64,000 nt of DNA. Origin: Nitratireductor sp. XY-223. GTDB taxonomy: Bacteria > Pseudomonadota > Alphaproteobacteria > Rhizobiales > Rhizobiaceae. Positions 19,539-30,478 of the stretch are shown here, piece after piece. Each line of letters begins with the position of its first letter. The stretch's first letter is position 1. A model generated the notes under the pieces. That model was not told the origin of the DNA, did not search any database, and was given only the letters and a program-made list of their open reading frames with translations. The translations under genes and the position numbers were made by a program. The DNA is taken from contig NZ_SPNT01000002.1 of assembly GCF_004959855.1 (NCBI RefSeq), forward strand, positions 496,001 to 560,000, given 5' to 3'.

Positions 19539-20564
19539 ATGGCGGACAACCGCAAGGTCATGAGGGTATTGAAGGGCGAGACGGTGTTTCCTCCGCCCGT
19601 CTGGCTGATGCGGCAGGCCGGCCGGTACCTGCCCGAATATCGGGAGACCAGGAAACAGGCCGGGAGCTTTCTCGATCTTTGCTATTCGCCTGAGCTGGCC
19701 ACGGAAGTGACGTTGCAGCCGATCCGCCGATACGGCTTTGATGCGGCGATCCTGTTCTCGGACATTCTGGTGATCCCCGACGCGCTCGATCGCGATGTGC
19801 GCTTCGAGGAAGGACGCGGTCCGCTGATGACACCGATCGATGCGGCGGGTATCGCGCGGCTCGACGGTTCGAAGATGCTCGACCACCTGGCTCCCGTGCT
19901 GGAGACGGTCACACGGCTGCGGAGTGAACTTGCGGCGGAAACGACGCTGCTCGGTTTCTGCGGCGCGCCGTGGACGGTCGCGACCTACATGATCGCCGGG
20001 CACGGAACGCCCGACCAGGCGCCGGCGCGGCTCTTCGCCTATCGCGAGCCGGAGGCCTTCGAGGCGCTGCTCGATCTCCTGGCCGAGCTCTCCGCCGACT
20101 ATCTTAGCGCACAGATCTCGGCCGGTGCCGACGCTGTGCAGATATTTGATTCCTGGGCCGGTGTTCTCGGCGAAACAGAGTTCGAGCGCTTCTGCGTCAA
20201 GCCGGTGCGCAAGATCATCGATCGCGTCCGGCAGCGCCATCCCCAGGCGCCTGTCATCGCCTTTGCCAAGGGTGCCGGAACCCTGCTTGCCGAGTACCGG
20301 GAAAAGACGGGTGCCGAAGCGATCGGCCTCGACTGGTCTGTTCCCCTTGGTTTCGCCCGGGAACTGCAGGGCGGCGGGCCGGTGCAGGGCAATCTCGATC
20401 CGATGCGGGTCGTTGCCGGAGGTCGGGCGCTGGATGACGGAATCGACGCGATATTGGAGACGCTCGGAAAAGGACCGCTGATCTTCAATCTCGGCCACGG
20501 GATCACCCCGCAGGCGGATCCGGATCATGTCGCGCATCTGGTGAAACGGGTGCGGGACGCCTAG
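19539..20564 (+). CDS. hemE: uroporphyrinogen decarboxylase
   Basis: Decarboxylates the four acetate arms of uroporphyrinogen III to give coproporphyrinogen III in heme synthesis. The 341-residue barrel has the N-terminal signature [14 protein letters not shown] with the substrate-binding arginines, the catalytic Asp in [14 protein letters not shown], and [13 protein letters not shown] mid-sequence. The ribosome site is AAGAAGGAT just before the ATG. It is the first plus-strand gene right of the oriC candidate and is followed by another heme gene, hemJ. Confidence 0.97.
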   Translation: MADNRKVMRVLKGETVFPPPVWLMRQAGRYLPEYRETRKQAGSFLDLCYSPELATEVTLQPIRRYGFDAAILFSDILVIPDALDRDVRFEEGRGPLMTPIDAAGIARLDGSKMLDHLAPVLETVTRLRSELAAETTLLGFCGAPWTVATYMIAGHGTPDQAPARLFAYREPEAFEALLDLLAELSADYLSAQISAGADAVQIFDSWAGVLGETEFERFCVKPVRKIIDRVRQRHPQAPVIAFAKGAGTLLAEYREKTGAEAIGLDWSVPLGFARELQGGGPVQGNLDPMRVVAGGRALDDGIDAILETLGKGPLIFNLGHGITPQADPDHVAHLVKRVRDA

Positions 20565-20600
20565 ATTGGGAAAGGCGAACGGGGGGCGCTCACTTTGGCA

Positions 20601-21137
20601 ATGAACGGCAGCACGGGGACCGGGACGGGGAAGAAGGCGGTTACGCGCTCGCGCATCGCGCTGGCCGTCGTTATCGCCGCCGTGGTCGCGCTGATGGTCT
20701 GGAACCCGCCGGAACTCTATAACTGGATCAAGGCCGTTCATGTCATCGCCATCATTTCGTGGATGGCCGGCATGCTCTACCTGCCGCGGCTCTTTGTCTA
20801 TCACAGCGACAGCGAGGTCGGGTCCGAGCAGTCGGAGACCTTCAAGATCATGGAGGCGCGGCTCTACAGGGTGATCATGACGCCGGCCATGGCGATCGCC
20901 TGGGTGCTCGGCCTGTGGCTTGCCTGGGACGGTTTCGGCTTCAATGCCGTGTGGCTGTGGCTGAAAATCGCCGCGGTCCTTGCACTTTCCGGTGTGCATG
21001 ACTATCTGGGCAGGGCGGTGCGCAGGTTCGCCGACGATCATCGCGATCGCGACACGCGGCACTGGCGCCTGATCAACGAGGTCCCGACGGTCCTGATGAT
21101 CTTCATCGTCGTTATGGTGATCGTCAAACCGTTTTGA
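20601..21137 (+). CDS. hemJ: protoporphyrinogen oxidase HemJ
   Basis: Integral membrane oxidase converting protoporphyrinogen IX to protoporphyrin IX, the HemJ type used by most alphaproteobacteria. The 178-residue protein has four hydrophobic segments, the conserved histidine in WIKAVHVIAIISWMAGMLYLPRLFVYH, and a C-terminal Trp-x-Leu-Ile-Asn-Glu-Val-Pro segment. The ATG at 20601 is listed; a TTG two codons upstream has a better-placed GGGGGG ribosome site and could be the true start. Its pairing with hemE supports the assignment. Confidence 0.92.
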   Translation: MNGSTGTGTGKKAVTRSRIALAVVIAAVVALMVWNPPELYNWIKAVHVIAIISWMAGMLYLPRLFVYHSDSEVGSEQSETFKIMEARLYRVIMTPAMAIAWVLGLWLAWDGFGFNAVWLWLKIAAVLALSGVHDYLGRAVRRFADDHRDRDTRHWRLINEVPTVLMIFIVVMVIVKPF

Positions 21138-21193
21138 GACTTGCCGTTTGCCGCAAAATATGCGACAGGCGGAACACCGGATGCATATCGAAG

Positions 21194-21209
21194 CGTTTCA
21201 CGTGAATCG
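21194..21209. other. degenerate parS-like site upstream of rho
   Basis: CGTTTCACGTGAATCG matches the parS consensus TGTTTCACGTGAAACA at 13 of 16 bases, with the central TTTCACGTGAA intact. It lies in the 180-bp hemJ-rho gap, about 1.8 kb right of the oriC candidate, and could be a weak ParB nucleation site or chance. Confidence 0.45.
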
Positions 21210-21241
21210 CCCGGCCGAAACTCCCTCCCTGGCATGCGGTG

Positions 21242-21259
21242 GACAGTCCGACGACTGTC
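21242..21259 (+). other. hairpin in the rho leader
   Basis: GACAGTC (21242-21248) and GACTGTC (21253-21259) form a perfect 7-bp stem with a 4-base loop, 58 bp before the rho ATG. rho leaders are commonly autoregulated, but no mechanism can be read here. Confidence 0.35.
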
Positions 21260-21317
21260 AAAGAATTTCCCCAAGATCGACTACAATCAAAGCCTCCGAA
21301 TAAAATCTGGAAACCCA

Positions 21318-22583
21318 ATGCAGGAAATGAAGCTTCAAGAGCTTAAGAACAAGACGCCGACCGAGCTGCTCGAATTCGCCGAGACGCTGGAAGTGGAGAA
21401 TGCCAGCACCATGCGCAAGCAGGAGCTGATGTTCGCCATTCTGAAGAAGCTGGCGGCGCAGGAAATCGAGATCATCGGCGAAGGTGTCGTCGAAATCCTG
21501 CAGGACGGTTTCGGGTTCCTCAGGTCGGCCAATGCGAACTATCTGCCGGGTCCGGACGATATCTATATCTCGCCGTCGCAGATCCGGCGCTTTTCGCTGA
21601 AAACCGGCGACACGGTCGAGGGGCCGATCCGGGGGCCGAAGGAAGGCGAGCGCTATTTCGCTCTGCTCAAGGTCAACACGATCAATTTCGATGATCCGGA
21701 GAAGATTCGTCACAAGACCCACTTCGACAATCTGACGCCGCTCTACCCGGACGAGCGGTTCAACATGGAGTTCGACGACCCGACGTCGAAGGATCTTTCG
21801 GCGCGGGTGATCGATCTCGTCGCACCGCTCGGCAAGGGTCAGCGCGGACTGATCGTGGCGCCGCCGCGCACCGGTAAGACGGTGCTGTTGCAGAACATCG
21901 CCCATTCGATCACCGCCAATCATCCCGAATGCTATCTCATCGTTCTCCTTATCGACGAGCGTCCGGAGGAAGTCACGGACATGCAGCGCTCGGTGAACGG
22001 CGAGGTGGTTTCATCGACCTTTGACGAGCCGGCCGCACGCCACGTCCAGGTGGCCGAGATGGTGATCGAGAAGGCCAAGCGGCTCGTCGAGCACGGGCGC
22101 GACGTGGTCATCCTGCTCGATTCCATCACCCGGCTCGGGCGCGCCTACAACACGGTCGTGCCGTCCTCCGGCAAGGTGCTGACCGGCGGTGTCGACGCCA
22201 ATGCACTGCAGCGGCCGAAGCGCTTCTTCGGTGCGGCCCGCAATATCGAGGAAGGCGGATCGCTGACCATCATCGCGACGGCGCTGATAGATACGGGCAG
22301 CCGCATGGACGAGGTGATCTTCGAGGAGTTCAAGGGAACCGGCAACTCGGAAATCGTGCTCGACCGCAAGGTCGCCGACAAGCGTATCTATCCGTCGATG
22401 GACATCCTCAAATCAGGTACCCGCAAGGAAGACCTGCTCATACCGAAGCAGGACCTGCAGAAGATCTTCGTACTGCGCCGGATCCTGGCACCGATGGGAA
22501 CGACGGACGCGATCGAGTTCCTGATTGACAAGCTCAAGCAGACGAAGAACAACGCCGATTTCTTCGATTCGATGAACGCCTAA
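21318..22583 (+). CDS. rho: transcription termination factor Rho
   Basis: Hexameric RNA-dependent helicase that ends transcription. The 421-residue protein has the N-terminal helical Rho-N domain, the cold-shock-like RNA-binding domain ([21 protein letters not shown]), Walker A ([11 protein letters not shown]), Walker B ([16 protein letters not shown]) and the Q/R loops near the C-terminus. The ATG at 21318 gives the familial [12 protein letters not shown] start; the frame is open earlier but crosses the parS-like site and a hairpin. Its TAA overlaps the stop of the convergent gene by four bases. Confidence 0.97.
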   Translation: MQEMKLQELKNKTPTELLEFAETLEVENASTMRKQELMFAILKKLAAQEIEIIGEGVVEILQDGFGFLRSANANYLPGPDDIYISPSQIRRFSLKTGDTVEGPIRGPKEGERYFALLKVNTINFDDPEKIRHKTHFDNLTPLYPDERFNMEFDDPTSKDLSARVIDLVAPLGKGQRGLIVAPPRTGKTVLLQNIAHSITANHPECYLIVLLIDERPEEVTDMQRSVNGEVVSSTFDEPAARHVQVAEMVIEKAKRLVEHGRDVVILLDSITRLGRAYNTVVPSSGKVLTGGVDANALQRPKRFFGAARNIEEGGSLTIIATALIDTGSRMDEVIFEEFKGTGNSEIVLDRKVADKRIYPSMDILKSGTRKEDLLIPKQDLQKIFVLRRILAPMGTTDAIEFLIDKLKQTKNNADFFDSMNA

Positions 22584-24604
22584 TCGGCCGGTTGGCGCAG
22601 GAGCCCCGAGAGGCTATCGGCGTCGAAGACCGGCGGGAGACAGACGGGGCCGCGGCACAAATAAGCCGCCGGCCCCTTTGTTTTGCCGGAGTCGTAATCG
22701 GCGGAACCAGGGAGCAGCGCCTGTGCCTCTTTTGCGTTGCGGGCGATCAGGTCCAGCCGTGACGGGTCGGGCATGGAGCGGATGGCTTCGATCATATCCT
22801 TAGCCGGATTCACCAGGACCAGCTTCTTCGACTGGCGAACGGTGTCGATGGCATTGACCGCGCCGCTGGCGGCCATCGGGACCTGCCGGACGCGGCCCCA
22901 GAGCGAGGCGGAGAACGCTGCCGCCTTCGCCGGCAGGTCGAAATCCGTTGCGATCATCGACAGCCGGCCGATCGCCTCGAGGATCTGTGCCGAGGCCGAC
23001 GGCGCGGCATCGTCATGCTCGTGCCGGGTGCGCAGCAGGACATCGCTGCTGTCGTCCGCGGTGTAGTAATAGCCGCCCTGCCCGTCGGCATAATGTTCGT
23101 CGAGCACCGCCATCCACCGCATCGCCGTATCGCGGTAGGTTTCGTTCAACGTTGCCTCGTAGAGCGCCACCGCGGCATTGATCATCGCGCCGTAATCGGA
23201 GGCGAGTGCCGGATAGGTGGTGACGCCGTCGCACCAGGCATGGGCCAGGCGGTCGCCGGTCATCATCGATCCGGTGACAAAGGCGAAGGCCTTCTGCGCC
23301 ATGGCGATCCAGTCGTCGCGCCCGAGACTGGCGCCGGCCTCGGCCAGCGCCCGGATCATAAGACCGTTCCAGTCGGCAAGGATCTTGTCATCGCGGCCGG
23401 GACGCTCGCGACCGTTGCGCAGTGCCAGGAGTTTCCCGCGCGCTTCGGCGAGGCGCGCCTCCGTCTCGTCGTCGGCCTGCGGTGCGCGCAGCCGGTTGAG
23501 GATATTCCGGCCTTCCCAGTTTCCGCCCTCGCTGACGTCGTAGTGGCGGCAGAAAATGTCCGCATCATTGCCTAGCGCCGCATCGATCTCGGCCTTGTCC
23601 CAGATGTAAAAACGGCCCTCCTCCCCTTCGCTGTCGGCGTCGAGGCTGGAGGCGAAGCCGCCGCCAGGCATCAGCATCTCGGCTTCCAGCCATCCGGCGG
23701 TCTCCTCGATCCGGGTGCGGAACAGCGGATGATTGGTCTCGCCATGGGCCCATAGAAGCGCACGGACCAACTGGGCGTTGTCGTAGAGCATCTTTTCGAA
23801 ATGCGGCACGAGCCAGATCGCATCGACGCAGTAGCGCGCCAGGCCGCCGCCGAGATGGTCGTAGATGCCGCCGGTGATAAGCGCGGTGATCCACTGCATC
23901 GCCGTGTCGCCGGAGCGTTGCGATCCGGTGTTGCGCCAGTGCCGCCAGAGCACCTCCAGCATCGAGGCGCTGGGAAATTTCGGCGCGTGGCCGATGCCGC
24001 CGTTCTTGCGGTCGACGATCGACAGGATGCCGGTGGCATGGCGGCCGAGGACGTCCTCCTCGGGTTCGGCGGCGATGCCCGCATCCGCCAGTGTCTGCGC
24101 CAGGTGGGCGCGAATGGACTGGGTGTTGCGGGCGATCTTGTCGGGCTCTTCGTGGTAGATCTTCGACAGGCTCTTGAGCACGGTCACGAAGTCGGGCCGG
24201 CCGTGGCTCGCCGTCTTCGGGAAATAGGTCCCTCCCCAGAAGGGCTCTCCCTCGGGGTTCAGGAATATGGTTAACGGCCAGCCGCCCTGCTCGCCCATGG
24301 CATGGAGCGCCGCCATGTAGATCTGGTCGATATCGCTGCGCTCCTCGCGGTCGACCTTGATGTTCACATAGAGCTCGTTCATCACCGCCGCGGTGTCCGG
24401 ATCCTCGAAGCTCTCATGCGCCATGACATGGCACCAGTGGCACGCCGCGTAACCGATCGAAAGCAATATGGGCTTGCCGGAGCGTTTCGCCTCATTTAAG
24501 GCAGCCTCACCCCATATCTGCCAGTGGACGGGGTTGTCCTTGTGCTGCTGCAGATAGGGGCTCGCCGACCGGCTGAGCACGTTGGTCAATTGCGATGGGG
24601 TCAT
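22580..24604 (-). CDS. thioredoxin domain (DUF255/YyaL) protein
   Basis: A 674-residue protein of the YyaL/spermatogenesis-associated family. The N-terminal 160 residues form a thioredoxin-like domain with the family motif Cys-His-Trp-Cys-His-Val-Met followed by His-Glu-Ser-Phe-Glu. The rest is an alpha/alpha toroid like N-acylglucosamine epimerases ([23 protein letters not shown]). The function is not established. The ATG at 24604 gives the normal start; upstream the frame is open only as the shadow of mnmE. Its start lies 24 bp from the divergent mnmE start and its stop overlaps that of rho. Confidence 0.9.
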   Translation of the reverse strand: MTPSQLTNVLSRSASPYLQQHKDNPVHWQIWGEAALNEAKRSGKPILLSIGYAACHWCHVMAHESFEDPDTAAVMNELYVNIKVDREERSDIDQIYMAALHAMGEQGGWPLTIFLNPEGEPFWGGTYFPKTASHGRPDFVTVLKSLSKIYHEEPDKIARNTQSIRAHLAQTLADAGIAAEPEEDVLGRHATGILSIVDRKNGGIGHAPKFPSASMLEVLWRHWRNTGSQRSGDTAMQWITALITGGIYDHLGGGLARYCVDAIWLVPHFEKMLYDNAQLVRALLWAHGETNHPLFRTRIEETAGWLEAEMLMPGGGFASSLDADSEGEEGRFYIWDKAEIDAALGNDADIFCRHYDVSEGGNWEGRNILNRLRAPQADDETEARLAEARGKLLALRNGRERPGRDDKILADWNGLMIRALAEAGASLGRDDWIAMAQKAFAFVTGSMMTGDRLAHAWCDGVTTYPALASDYGAMINAAVALYEATLNETYRDTAMRWMAVLDEHYADGQGGYYYTADDSSDVLLRTRHEHDDAAPSASAQILEAIGRLSMIATDFDLPAKAAAFSASLWGRVRQVPMAASGAVNAIDTVRQSKKLVLVNPAKDMIEAIRSMPDPSRLDLIARNAKEAQALLPGSADYDSGKTKGPAAYLCRGPVCLPPVFDADSLSGLLRQPAD

Positions 24605-24628
24605 GATGCACCGGCGCAGGAGTTTTTC

Positions 24629-25963
24629 GTGGTAGAGCGCGACCACTATAGGGACACTATTTTCGCCTTGTCGAGTGGCGCGGGCGTGGCCGGCGTCGCC
24701 GTGATCCGCATGTCCGGCCCCTCGGTGCGCGATGCCCTGGCGACGATGACCGGCGGCGTGCCGGAGCCGCGTGTCGCGACCTATCGTGCGATCCGCGGCG
24801 CGGACGGCACGGCACTCGATCGCGGGCTGGTGCTCTTTTTTCCGGCGCCGCACTCTTTCACCGGCGAGGATTGCGCGGAATTCCACATCCATGGCGGCCG
24901 GGCGGTGACGGAAGCCGTGCTGCGAAGCCTGTCGGAAATCGCCGGGTTGCGCAGCGCCGAGCCGGGCGAGTTCACCCGGCGGGCATTCGAGAACGGCAAG
25001 ATGGACCTGACCGCGGTGGAGGGGCTGGCAGACCTGATCGCAGCGGAAACGGAGGTGCAGCGGCGCATGGCGCTGCAGCAGTCTTCCGGCGCGCTGTCGG
25101 AGCGCTATGAGGGCTGGCGGGACAGGCTCGTCCGCGCCCGGGCGATGATCGAGGCGGAATTCGATTTTTCCGACGAGGAAGACGTGCCTGGATCCGTCAC
25201 GGAGCAGATCTGGCCGGAGCTGGAAGCGCTGGCAGGGGAAATCGAACAGCACCTTGCGGGCGCGCGGGCCGGCGAAATCATACGGGACGGCTACCGGGTC
25301 GTCATTCTCGGGGCGCCGAATGCCGGCAAGTCGAGCCTGCTCAACGCCCTTGCCAAGCGCGACATCGCCATCGTCTCCGATGAAGTCGGCACCACCCGGG
25401 ACCTTCTGGAGGTGCATCTCGATGTCGCCGGGTATCCGGTGATCCTCAACGACACCGCCGGTCTGCGTCAGGACGCGGGCACAGTGGAGAGCGAGGGCAT
25501 ACGCCGGGCGCTGTCTGCCGCGGAGGGCGCCGATCTCATCCTCCTCCTGGAGGACCTCAACGATCGCGGTCATGCCGCCGCGCCGCCGGCAGGCGAGGTG
25601 CCGGTCCTGAAGATCGGCACCAAGGCGGATCTTGTCGGGGCACGGGACGCGGACGGCTATGACACCGCTATCTCGGTCAAGCGGGACGACGGGATGGCCG
25701 GGCTGATCGACCTGCTGGAGCATCGGGTGACAGCCGCAGCCGGCGGCACGGTTTCGACCTTGCCCAACCGGCAACGGCACCGGGAATACCTGTCGGACTG
25801 TCTCATGGCGATCCAGGCGGCGCTGGAAAACGATTCGGAGCCGTTAGAATTGCGGTCGGAACGGCTGCGGCAGGCGGGCGATGCGCTCGGGCGATTGACC
25901 GGACGGATCGATGTCGAGGATCTGCTCGACCTGATCTTCGGTGAATTCTGTATCGGCAAATAG
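24629..25963 (+). CDS. mnmE: tRNA modification GTPase MnmE
   Basis: With MnmG it modifies the wobble uridine of certain tRNAs (cmnm5U34), using GTP and a folate one-carbon unit. The 444-residue protein starts with a GTG at 24629, chosen for its AGGAG site six bases upstream and the familial DTIFALSSG N-terminus. It has the N-terminal tetrahydrofolate-binding domain, a helical domain with an inserted G domain (P-loop GAPNAGKSS near residue 225) and the invariant C-terminus FGEFCIGK with the catalytic Cys. Confidence 0.96.
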   Translation: MVERDHYRDTIFALSSGAGVAGVAVIRMSGPSVRDALATMTGGVPEPRVATYRAIRGADGTALDRGLVLFFPAPHSFTGEDCAEFHIHGGRAVTEAVLRSLSEIAGLRSAEPGEFTRRAFENGKMDLTAVEGLADLIAAETEVQRRMALQQSSGALSERYEGWRDRLVRARAMIEAEFDFSDEEDVPGSVTEQIWPELEALAGEIEQHLAGARAGEIIRDGYRVVILGAPNAGKSSLLNALAKRDIAIVSDEVGTTRDLLEVHLDVAGYPVILNDTAGLRQDAGTVESEGIRRALSAAEGADLILLLEDLNDRGHAAAPPAGEVPVLKIGTKADLVGARDADGYDTAISVKRDDGMAGLIDLLEHRVTAAAGGTVSTLPNRQRHREYLSDCLMAIQAALENDSEPLELRSERLRQAGDALGRLTGRIDVEDLLDLIFGEFCIGK

Positions 25964-26028
25964 CGCGGCCGCGCCAAATACGGGTGGTGATTCAGGTGAG
26001 ACAAAATTACCGCGCCGGATCGAACGCT

Positions 26029-26044
26029 TGTTTCACGTGAAACA
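26029..26044. other. parS: parS centromere site 1
   Basis: TGTTTCACGTGAAACA is a perfect 16-bp palindrome identical to the bacterial parS consensus. It lies in the 138-bp mnmE-mnmG gap, about 6.5 kb from the oriC candidate and 3.5 kb from parB. ParB, encoded at 29555, should load here and spread. Confidence 0.95.
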
Positions 26045-26101
26045 CCGGCCTTGACAAAACGGCCATAGAAGCCGATCTGAACCACGACACAGGAACCGGC
26101 C

Positions 26102-27997
26102 ATGAGCGCTCGCGAACAATTGAGATACGACGTCGTCGTCATCGGCGGCGGGCACGCCGGCTGCGAGGCCGCCGCGGCCGCGGCGCGTCTGGGTGCAGCT
26201 ACGGCCCTGGTCACCCATCGCCGCGATACCATCGGCACCATGTCCTGCAACCCGGCAATCGGCGGCCTGGGCAAGGGCCACCTGGTGCGCGAGATCGACG
26301 CGCTCGACGGGCTGATGGGCCGCGTCGCCGACCGGTCCGGCATCCAGTTCAGGCTGCTCAACCGCAGCAAGGGCCCGGCGGTGCGCGGACCGCGCACGCA
26401 GGCCGACCGGAAGCTCTACCGGCTCGCCATGCTGGATGCGATCGAGCAGGTCGAAGGCCTGACCGTCATTGAGGGCGAAGCCGACGATTTCAAGATCAAC
26501 AAAGGGACCATCGGCGGGGTGATCCTGGCCGACGGCCGAATCATCCACTGTTCGGCGGCGGTCCTCACCACGGGCACGTTCCTGCGGGGGCTGATCCATA
26601 TCGGCAAGAAGCAGATCCCGGCCGGGCGCATGGGCGAAAAGCCGGCGTCGGGCCTGTCTGAGACCCTGATGCGTTCGGGATTTGCCCTCGGGCGGCTGAA
26701 GACCGGCACCCCTGCCCGGCTCGACACGCGCACGATCGACTGGGATTCAGTCGGCAGGCAAATGGCCGATTCGGATCCGGTCCCGTTCTCCTTCATGACG
26801 GATCGGATCGATGTGCCGCAGGTCGATTGCGGCATTACCCGCACGACCCCCGATACGCACCGGATCATTGAGGACAATATCGGTCAATCGGCCATGTATT
26901 CGGGCCGCATCGAAGGCACCGGCCCGCGCTACTGCCCTTCGATCGAGGACAAGGTCGTGCGTTTCGCCGATCGCGAACACCACCAGGTGTTCCTGGAGCC
27001 CGAGGGTCTCGACGATCACACGGTCTATCCGAACGGCATTTCCACGTCGTTGCCGGAAGACATTCAGGCGCAGTTCGTGCGCACGATACCCGGTCTGGAA
27101 AACGTCTCCGTACTGCAGCCGGGCTATGCCATCGAATATGACCATATCGATCCGCGCGAGCTGCATGCGAGCCTCGAGACGAAGCGGATCGGCGGGCTGT
27201 ACCTCGCCGGGCAGATCAACGGCACGACCGGCTATGAGGAAGCGGGAGCCCAGGGCCTGGTGGCAGGATGCAATGCCGCGCTGGCGGCGGGCGGAAACGA
27301 TCCGTGGATCTTCAGCCGGACGGATTCCTATATCGGCGTGATGATCGACGACCTGACCAGCCGCGGCGTGACCGAGCCCTACCGGATGTTTACCTCCAGG
27401 GCCGAGTACCGGCTGACATTGCGGGCCGACAATGCGGACCTGCGCCTGACGCCGGAGGGGATCCGCCGGGGTCTGGTCGGCAGCGCCCGGCGCCGGAGAT
27501 TCGAGGCCTGGAAGGCAGAGGTCGACCGGTTCCGCTCGCGGCTGCAGCAATTGCACGTCACCCCAGCCGAGGCGAAAAGGCACGGCCTGAAGGTCAATCA
27601 GGACGGGCAGAGACGGTCCGCCTATGCCCTGCTCGCCTACACGGAAAACAACATTGCGCGCCTGGCGGCGATCTGGCCGGAGCTCGCCGGGGTCGATCGC
27701 AGGGTCAGCGAACCGGTCGAAACGGAATCGGCCTATGCCGTCTATCTGGAGCGGCAGATGCGCGATATCGCCGCCCAGCGGAAGGAAGAGCAACGATTCA
27801 TACCCGAAACGTTCGACTACGGCACCCTTGCCGGTCTTTCCAACGAGCTGCGCCAGAAGCTCGAGGCGGCGCGGCCGCGCACCATCGCCCACGCCGCGAA
27901 GATCGAGGGCATGACACCGGCGGCGATCACGCTGATCCTCGCCCACCTGCGCAAATCCGATGACAGTCCGCGCGGCGGCCTGGCTCATGTATCCTAG
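26102..27997 (+). CDS. mnmG: tRNA uridine modification enzyme MnmG (GidA)
   Basis: FAD-dependent partner of MnmE in wobble-uridine cmnm5 modification. The 631-residue protein has the FAD-binding [19 protein letters not shown] near the N-terminus, the family signature [15 protein letters not shown] with a conserved catalytic-site Cys, FAD contacts in [17 protein letters not shown]-like sequence around residue 370, and a helical C-terminal domain that binds MnmE. It follows mnmE by 138 bp, a gap that holds the first parS site. Confidence 0.97.
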   Translation: MSAREQLRYDVVVIGGGHAGCEAAAAAARLGAATALVTHRRDTIGTMSCNPAIGGLGKGHLVREIDALDGLMGRVADRSGIQFRLLNRSKGPAVRGPRTQADRKLYRLAMLDAIEQVEGLTVIEGEADDFKINKGTIGGVILADGRIIHCSAAVLTTGTFLRGLIHIGKKQIPAGRMGEKPASGLSETLMRSGFALGRLKTGTPARLDTRTIDWDSVGRQMADSDPVPFSFMTDRIDVPQVDCGITRTTPDTHRIIEDNIGQSAMYSGRIEGTGPRYCPSIEDKVVRFADREHHQVFLEPEGLDDHTVYPNGISTSLPEDIQAQFVRTIPGLENVSVLQPGYAIEYDHIDPRELHASLETKRIGGLYLAGQINGTTGYEEAGAQGLVAGCNAALAAGGNDPWIFSRTDSYIGVMIDDLTSRGVTEPYRMFTSRAEYRLTLRADNADLRLTPEGIRRGLVGSARRRRFEAWKAEVDRFRSRLQQLHVTPAEAKRHGLKVNQDGQRRSAYALLAYTENNIARLAAIWPELAGVDRRVSEPVETESAYAVYLERQMRDIAAQRKEEQRFIPETFDYGTLAGLSNELRQKLEAARPRTIAHAAKIEGMTPAAITLILAHLRKSDDSPRGGLAHVS

Positions 27998-28032
27998 GCC
28001 TTGCCGGCATCGCGGCCGGCCCGGAGTGCGAT

Positions 28033-28668
28033 TTGTCGGCAAATGAGATTGAGCGTCTAACGGAACTGGCCGTTGTTTCACGTGAAACAGTGGATCGGCT
28101 GGAACGATTCGTCGCCCTGTTCCGGAAATGGTCGGGTGCGATCAATCTTGTGGCGCCGTCGACCCTGGCGCAGGTCTGGGAGCGCCACGTTCTTGACAGT
28201 GCCCAGCTTTACGCGCTCGATCCGAAACCGCAGAACTGGCTCGATCTCGGCAGCGGCGGCGGTTTTCCGGGCATCGTCATGGCGATATTGCTTCTGGAGA
28301 GCGAAGGCGGATTTGTCGACCTGGTCGAGAGCAACCGCAAGAAGGCGGCCTTCCTGCAGCGCGCCATCGCGGAAACGGGCGCCCGCGGTCGGGTTCACGC
28401 CCTGCGCATCGAGGATGCCGCCCGGCAATTGAAGGGCCAGACCGCGATTAGCGCCCGGGCCCTCGCCGATCTCAACGGGCTGCTGGACTACGCGGCGCCG
28501 TGGATGAGGGCGGGCGCAACCGGTTACTTTCATAAAGGCCGGGATTACCGGCGCGAGATCGATGAAGCCCGTAGAAGCTGGTCATTCGATCTGTTAGAAC
28601 ATCAAAGCATGGTTGATGCGGATTCCGTCATATTGCAGATCTATAATCTGCAGAAACGCGGCGGATGA
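28033..28668 (+). CDS. rsmG: 16S rRNA (guanine527-N7) methyltransferase RsmG (GidB)
   Basis: Methylates G527 of 16S rRNA with S-adenosylmethionine; loss of the enzyme gives low-level streptomycin resistance in many bacteria. The 211 residues contain the SAM motif WLDLGSGGGFPGIVMAILL and VDLVESNRKKAAFLQ. The start is a TTG at 28033 with GGAG seven bases upstream; no in-frame ATG fits the family N-terminus. Codons 14-19 overlap a perfect parS site, so the Val-Ser-Arg-Glu-Thr-Val residues are fixed by centromere function as well. Confidence 0.94.
   Translation: MSANEIERLTELAVVSRETVDRLERFVALFRKWSGAINLVAPSTLAQVWERHVLDSAQLYALDPKPQNWLDLGSGGGFPGIVMAILLLESEGGFVDLVESNRKKAAFLQRAIAETGARGRVHALRIEDAARQLKGQTAISARALADLNGLLDYAAPWMRAGATGYFHKGRDYRREIDEARRSWSFDLLEHQSMVDADSVILQIYNLQKRGG
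28074..28089. other. parS: parS centromere site 2, inside rsmG
   Basis: A second exact copy of TGTTTCACGTGAAACA, 2,045 bp from the first, embedded in the rsmG coding sequence about 630 bp upstream of parA. Two perfect copies so close to parAB leave little doubt about function. Confidence 0.95.
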
Positions 28669-28721
28669 TCTCATTGTTGGTGGATTTGCTGCTGAAACGC
28701 AAACAAACGGGGCGCTGACAG

Positions 28722-29516
<795 letters not shown>

Positions 29517-29554
29517 AAGAAAGTCTGTAAATTCAAACAGATAGCGGTAACGGC

Positions 29555-30439
29555 ATGAGCGAAGACAATTCCAAGAAGAGGCTGGGGCGGGGGCTGGCGG
29601 CGCTGATCGGCGAAATGGACCAGCCCTACGACGTGCGGACGGCGACGGAAACGCCAGCCACGGCGGCGGACCAGTTCGTGCCCATCGAGTTCGTCGGGCG
29701 CAACGCCAACAATCCGCGGCGGCAGTTCGACGAATCCGATCTTGAGGACCTGGCGCGCTCGATCAACCAGCACGGCATCGTCCAGCCGATCGTCGTGCGG
29801 CCGATGGGGCAGGGCCATTACGAGATCATCGCCGGCGAACGCCGCTGGCGGGCAGCGCAGCGGGCCGGACTGGTCGAAATCCCGGTCCTGATCCGCGATG
29901 TCGACGACCGCACAGCGCTGGAAATCGCCATTGTCGAGAACGTCCAGCGTTCCGATCTCAATCCGCTTGAGGAGGCGCTCGGCTACGAGCAGCTGATCGC
30001 CGAACACGGCTATACGCAGAACGACCTCGGCGACATTATCGGCAAGAGCCGCAGCCACGTGGCCAACAGCCTGCGGCTTTTGAAACTTCCCGAGCCGGTG
30101 CGCGACATGCTTGCCACGGGTGAACTGACGGCCGGACATGCCCGCGCCATCGCGTCGACCGCCGATCCGGTCAGGCATGCCCGCCAGATCGCGGCCAAGG
30201 GCCTTTCGGTCCGCGACGCCGAGCGTATCGCGCAGAAGGAGAATGCGCCGGAACGGCCGGCACACAGGACGGCGCGGCAAAAGGATGCCGATACGCTGGC
30301 GCTTGAGAAGATGCTCAGCGACAATCTCGGGCTGAAGGTCACCATCAGCCACAAGGCCTCCGGCGGCCAGGTCCGGGTGGATTACAGCTCCTTGGAGCAG
30401 CTTGACGAGCTGTGCAGGCTGCTACAGGCCGGACATTGA
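29555..30439 (+). CDS. parB: chromosome partitioning protein ParB
   Basis: CTP-dependent sliding clamp that loads on parS and spreads along DNA. The 294 residues begin with the basic ParA-stimulating segment [13 protein letters not shown], continue with a ParB/Srx N-domain ([34 protein letters not shown]), a helix-turn-helix ([18 protein letters not shown]) and a C-terminal dimer domain. The two perfect parS sites in this window are its cognate targets. Confidence 0.97.
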   Translation: MSEDNSKKRLGRGLAALIGEMDQPYDVRTATETPATAADQFVPIEFVGRNANNPRRQFDESDLEDLARSINQHGIVQPIVVRPMGQGHYEIIAGERRWRAAQRAGLVEIPVLIRDVDDRTALEIAIVENVQRSDLNPLEEALGYEQLIAEHGYTQNDLGDIIGKSRSHVANSLRLLKLPEPVRDMLATGELTAGHARAIASTADPVRHARQIAAKGLSVRDAERIAQKENAPERPAHRTARQKDADTLALEKMLSDNLGLKVTISHKASGGQVRVDYSSLEQLDELCRLLQAGH

Positions 30440-30478
30440 TCATCATCCGGCTTGTTATATAATTAACCGACTAAATAT

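Noticed and set aside
19458-21062. A 534-codon minus-strand frame opposite hemE and hemJ.
   Set aside because: Shadow of two well-identified heme genes.
22580-25780. A 1066-codon minus-strand frame.
   Set aside because: Only the part from 24604 down matches the YyaL family; the rest is the antisense shadow of mnmE.
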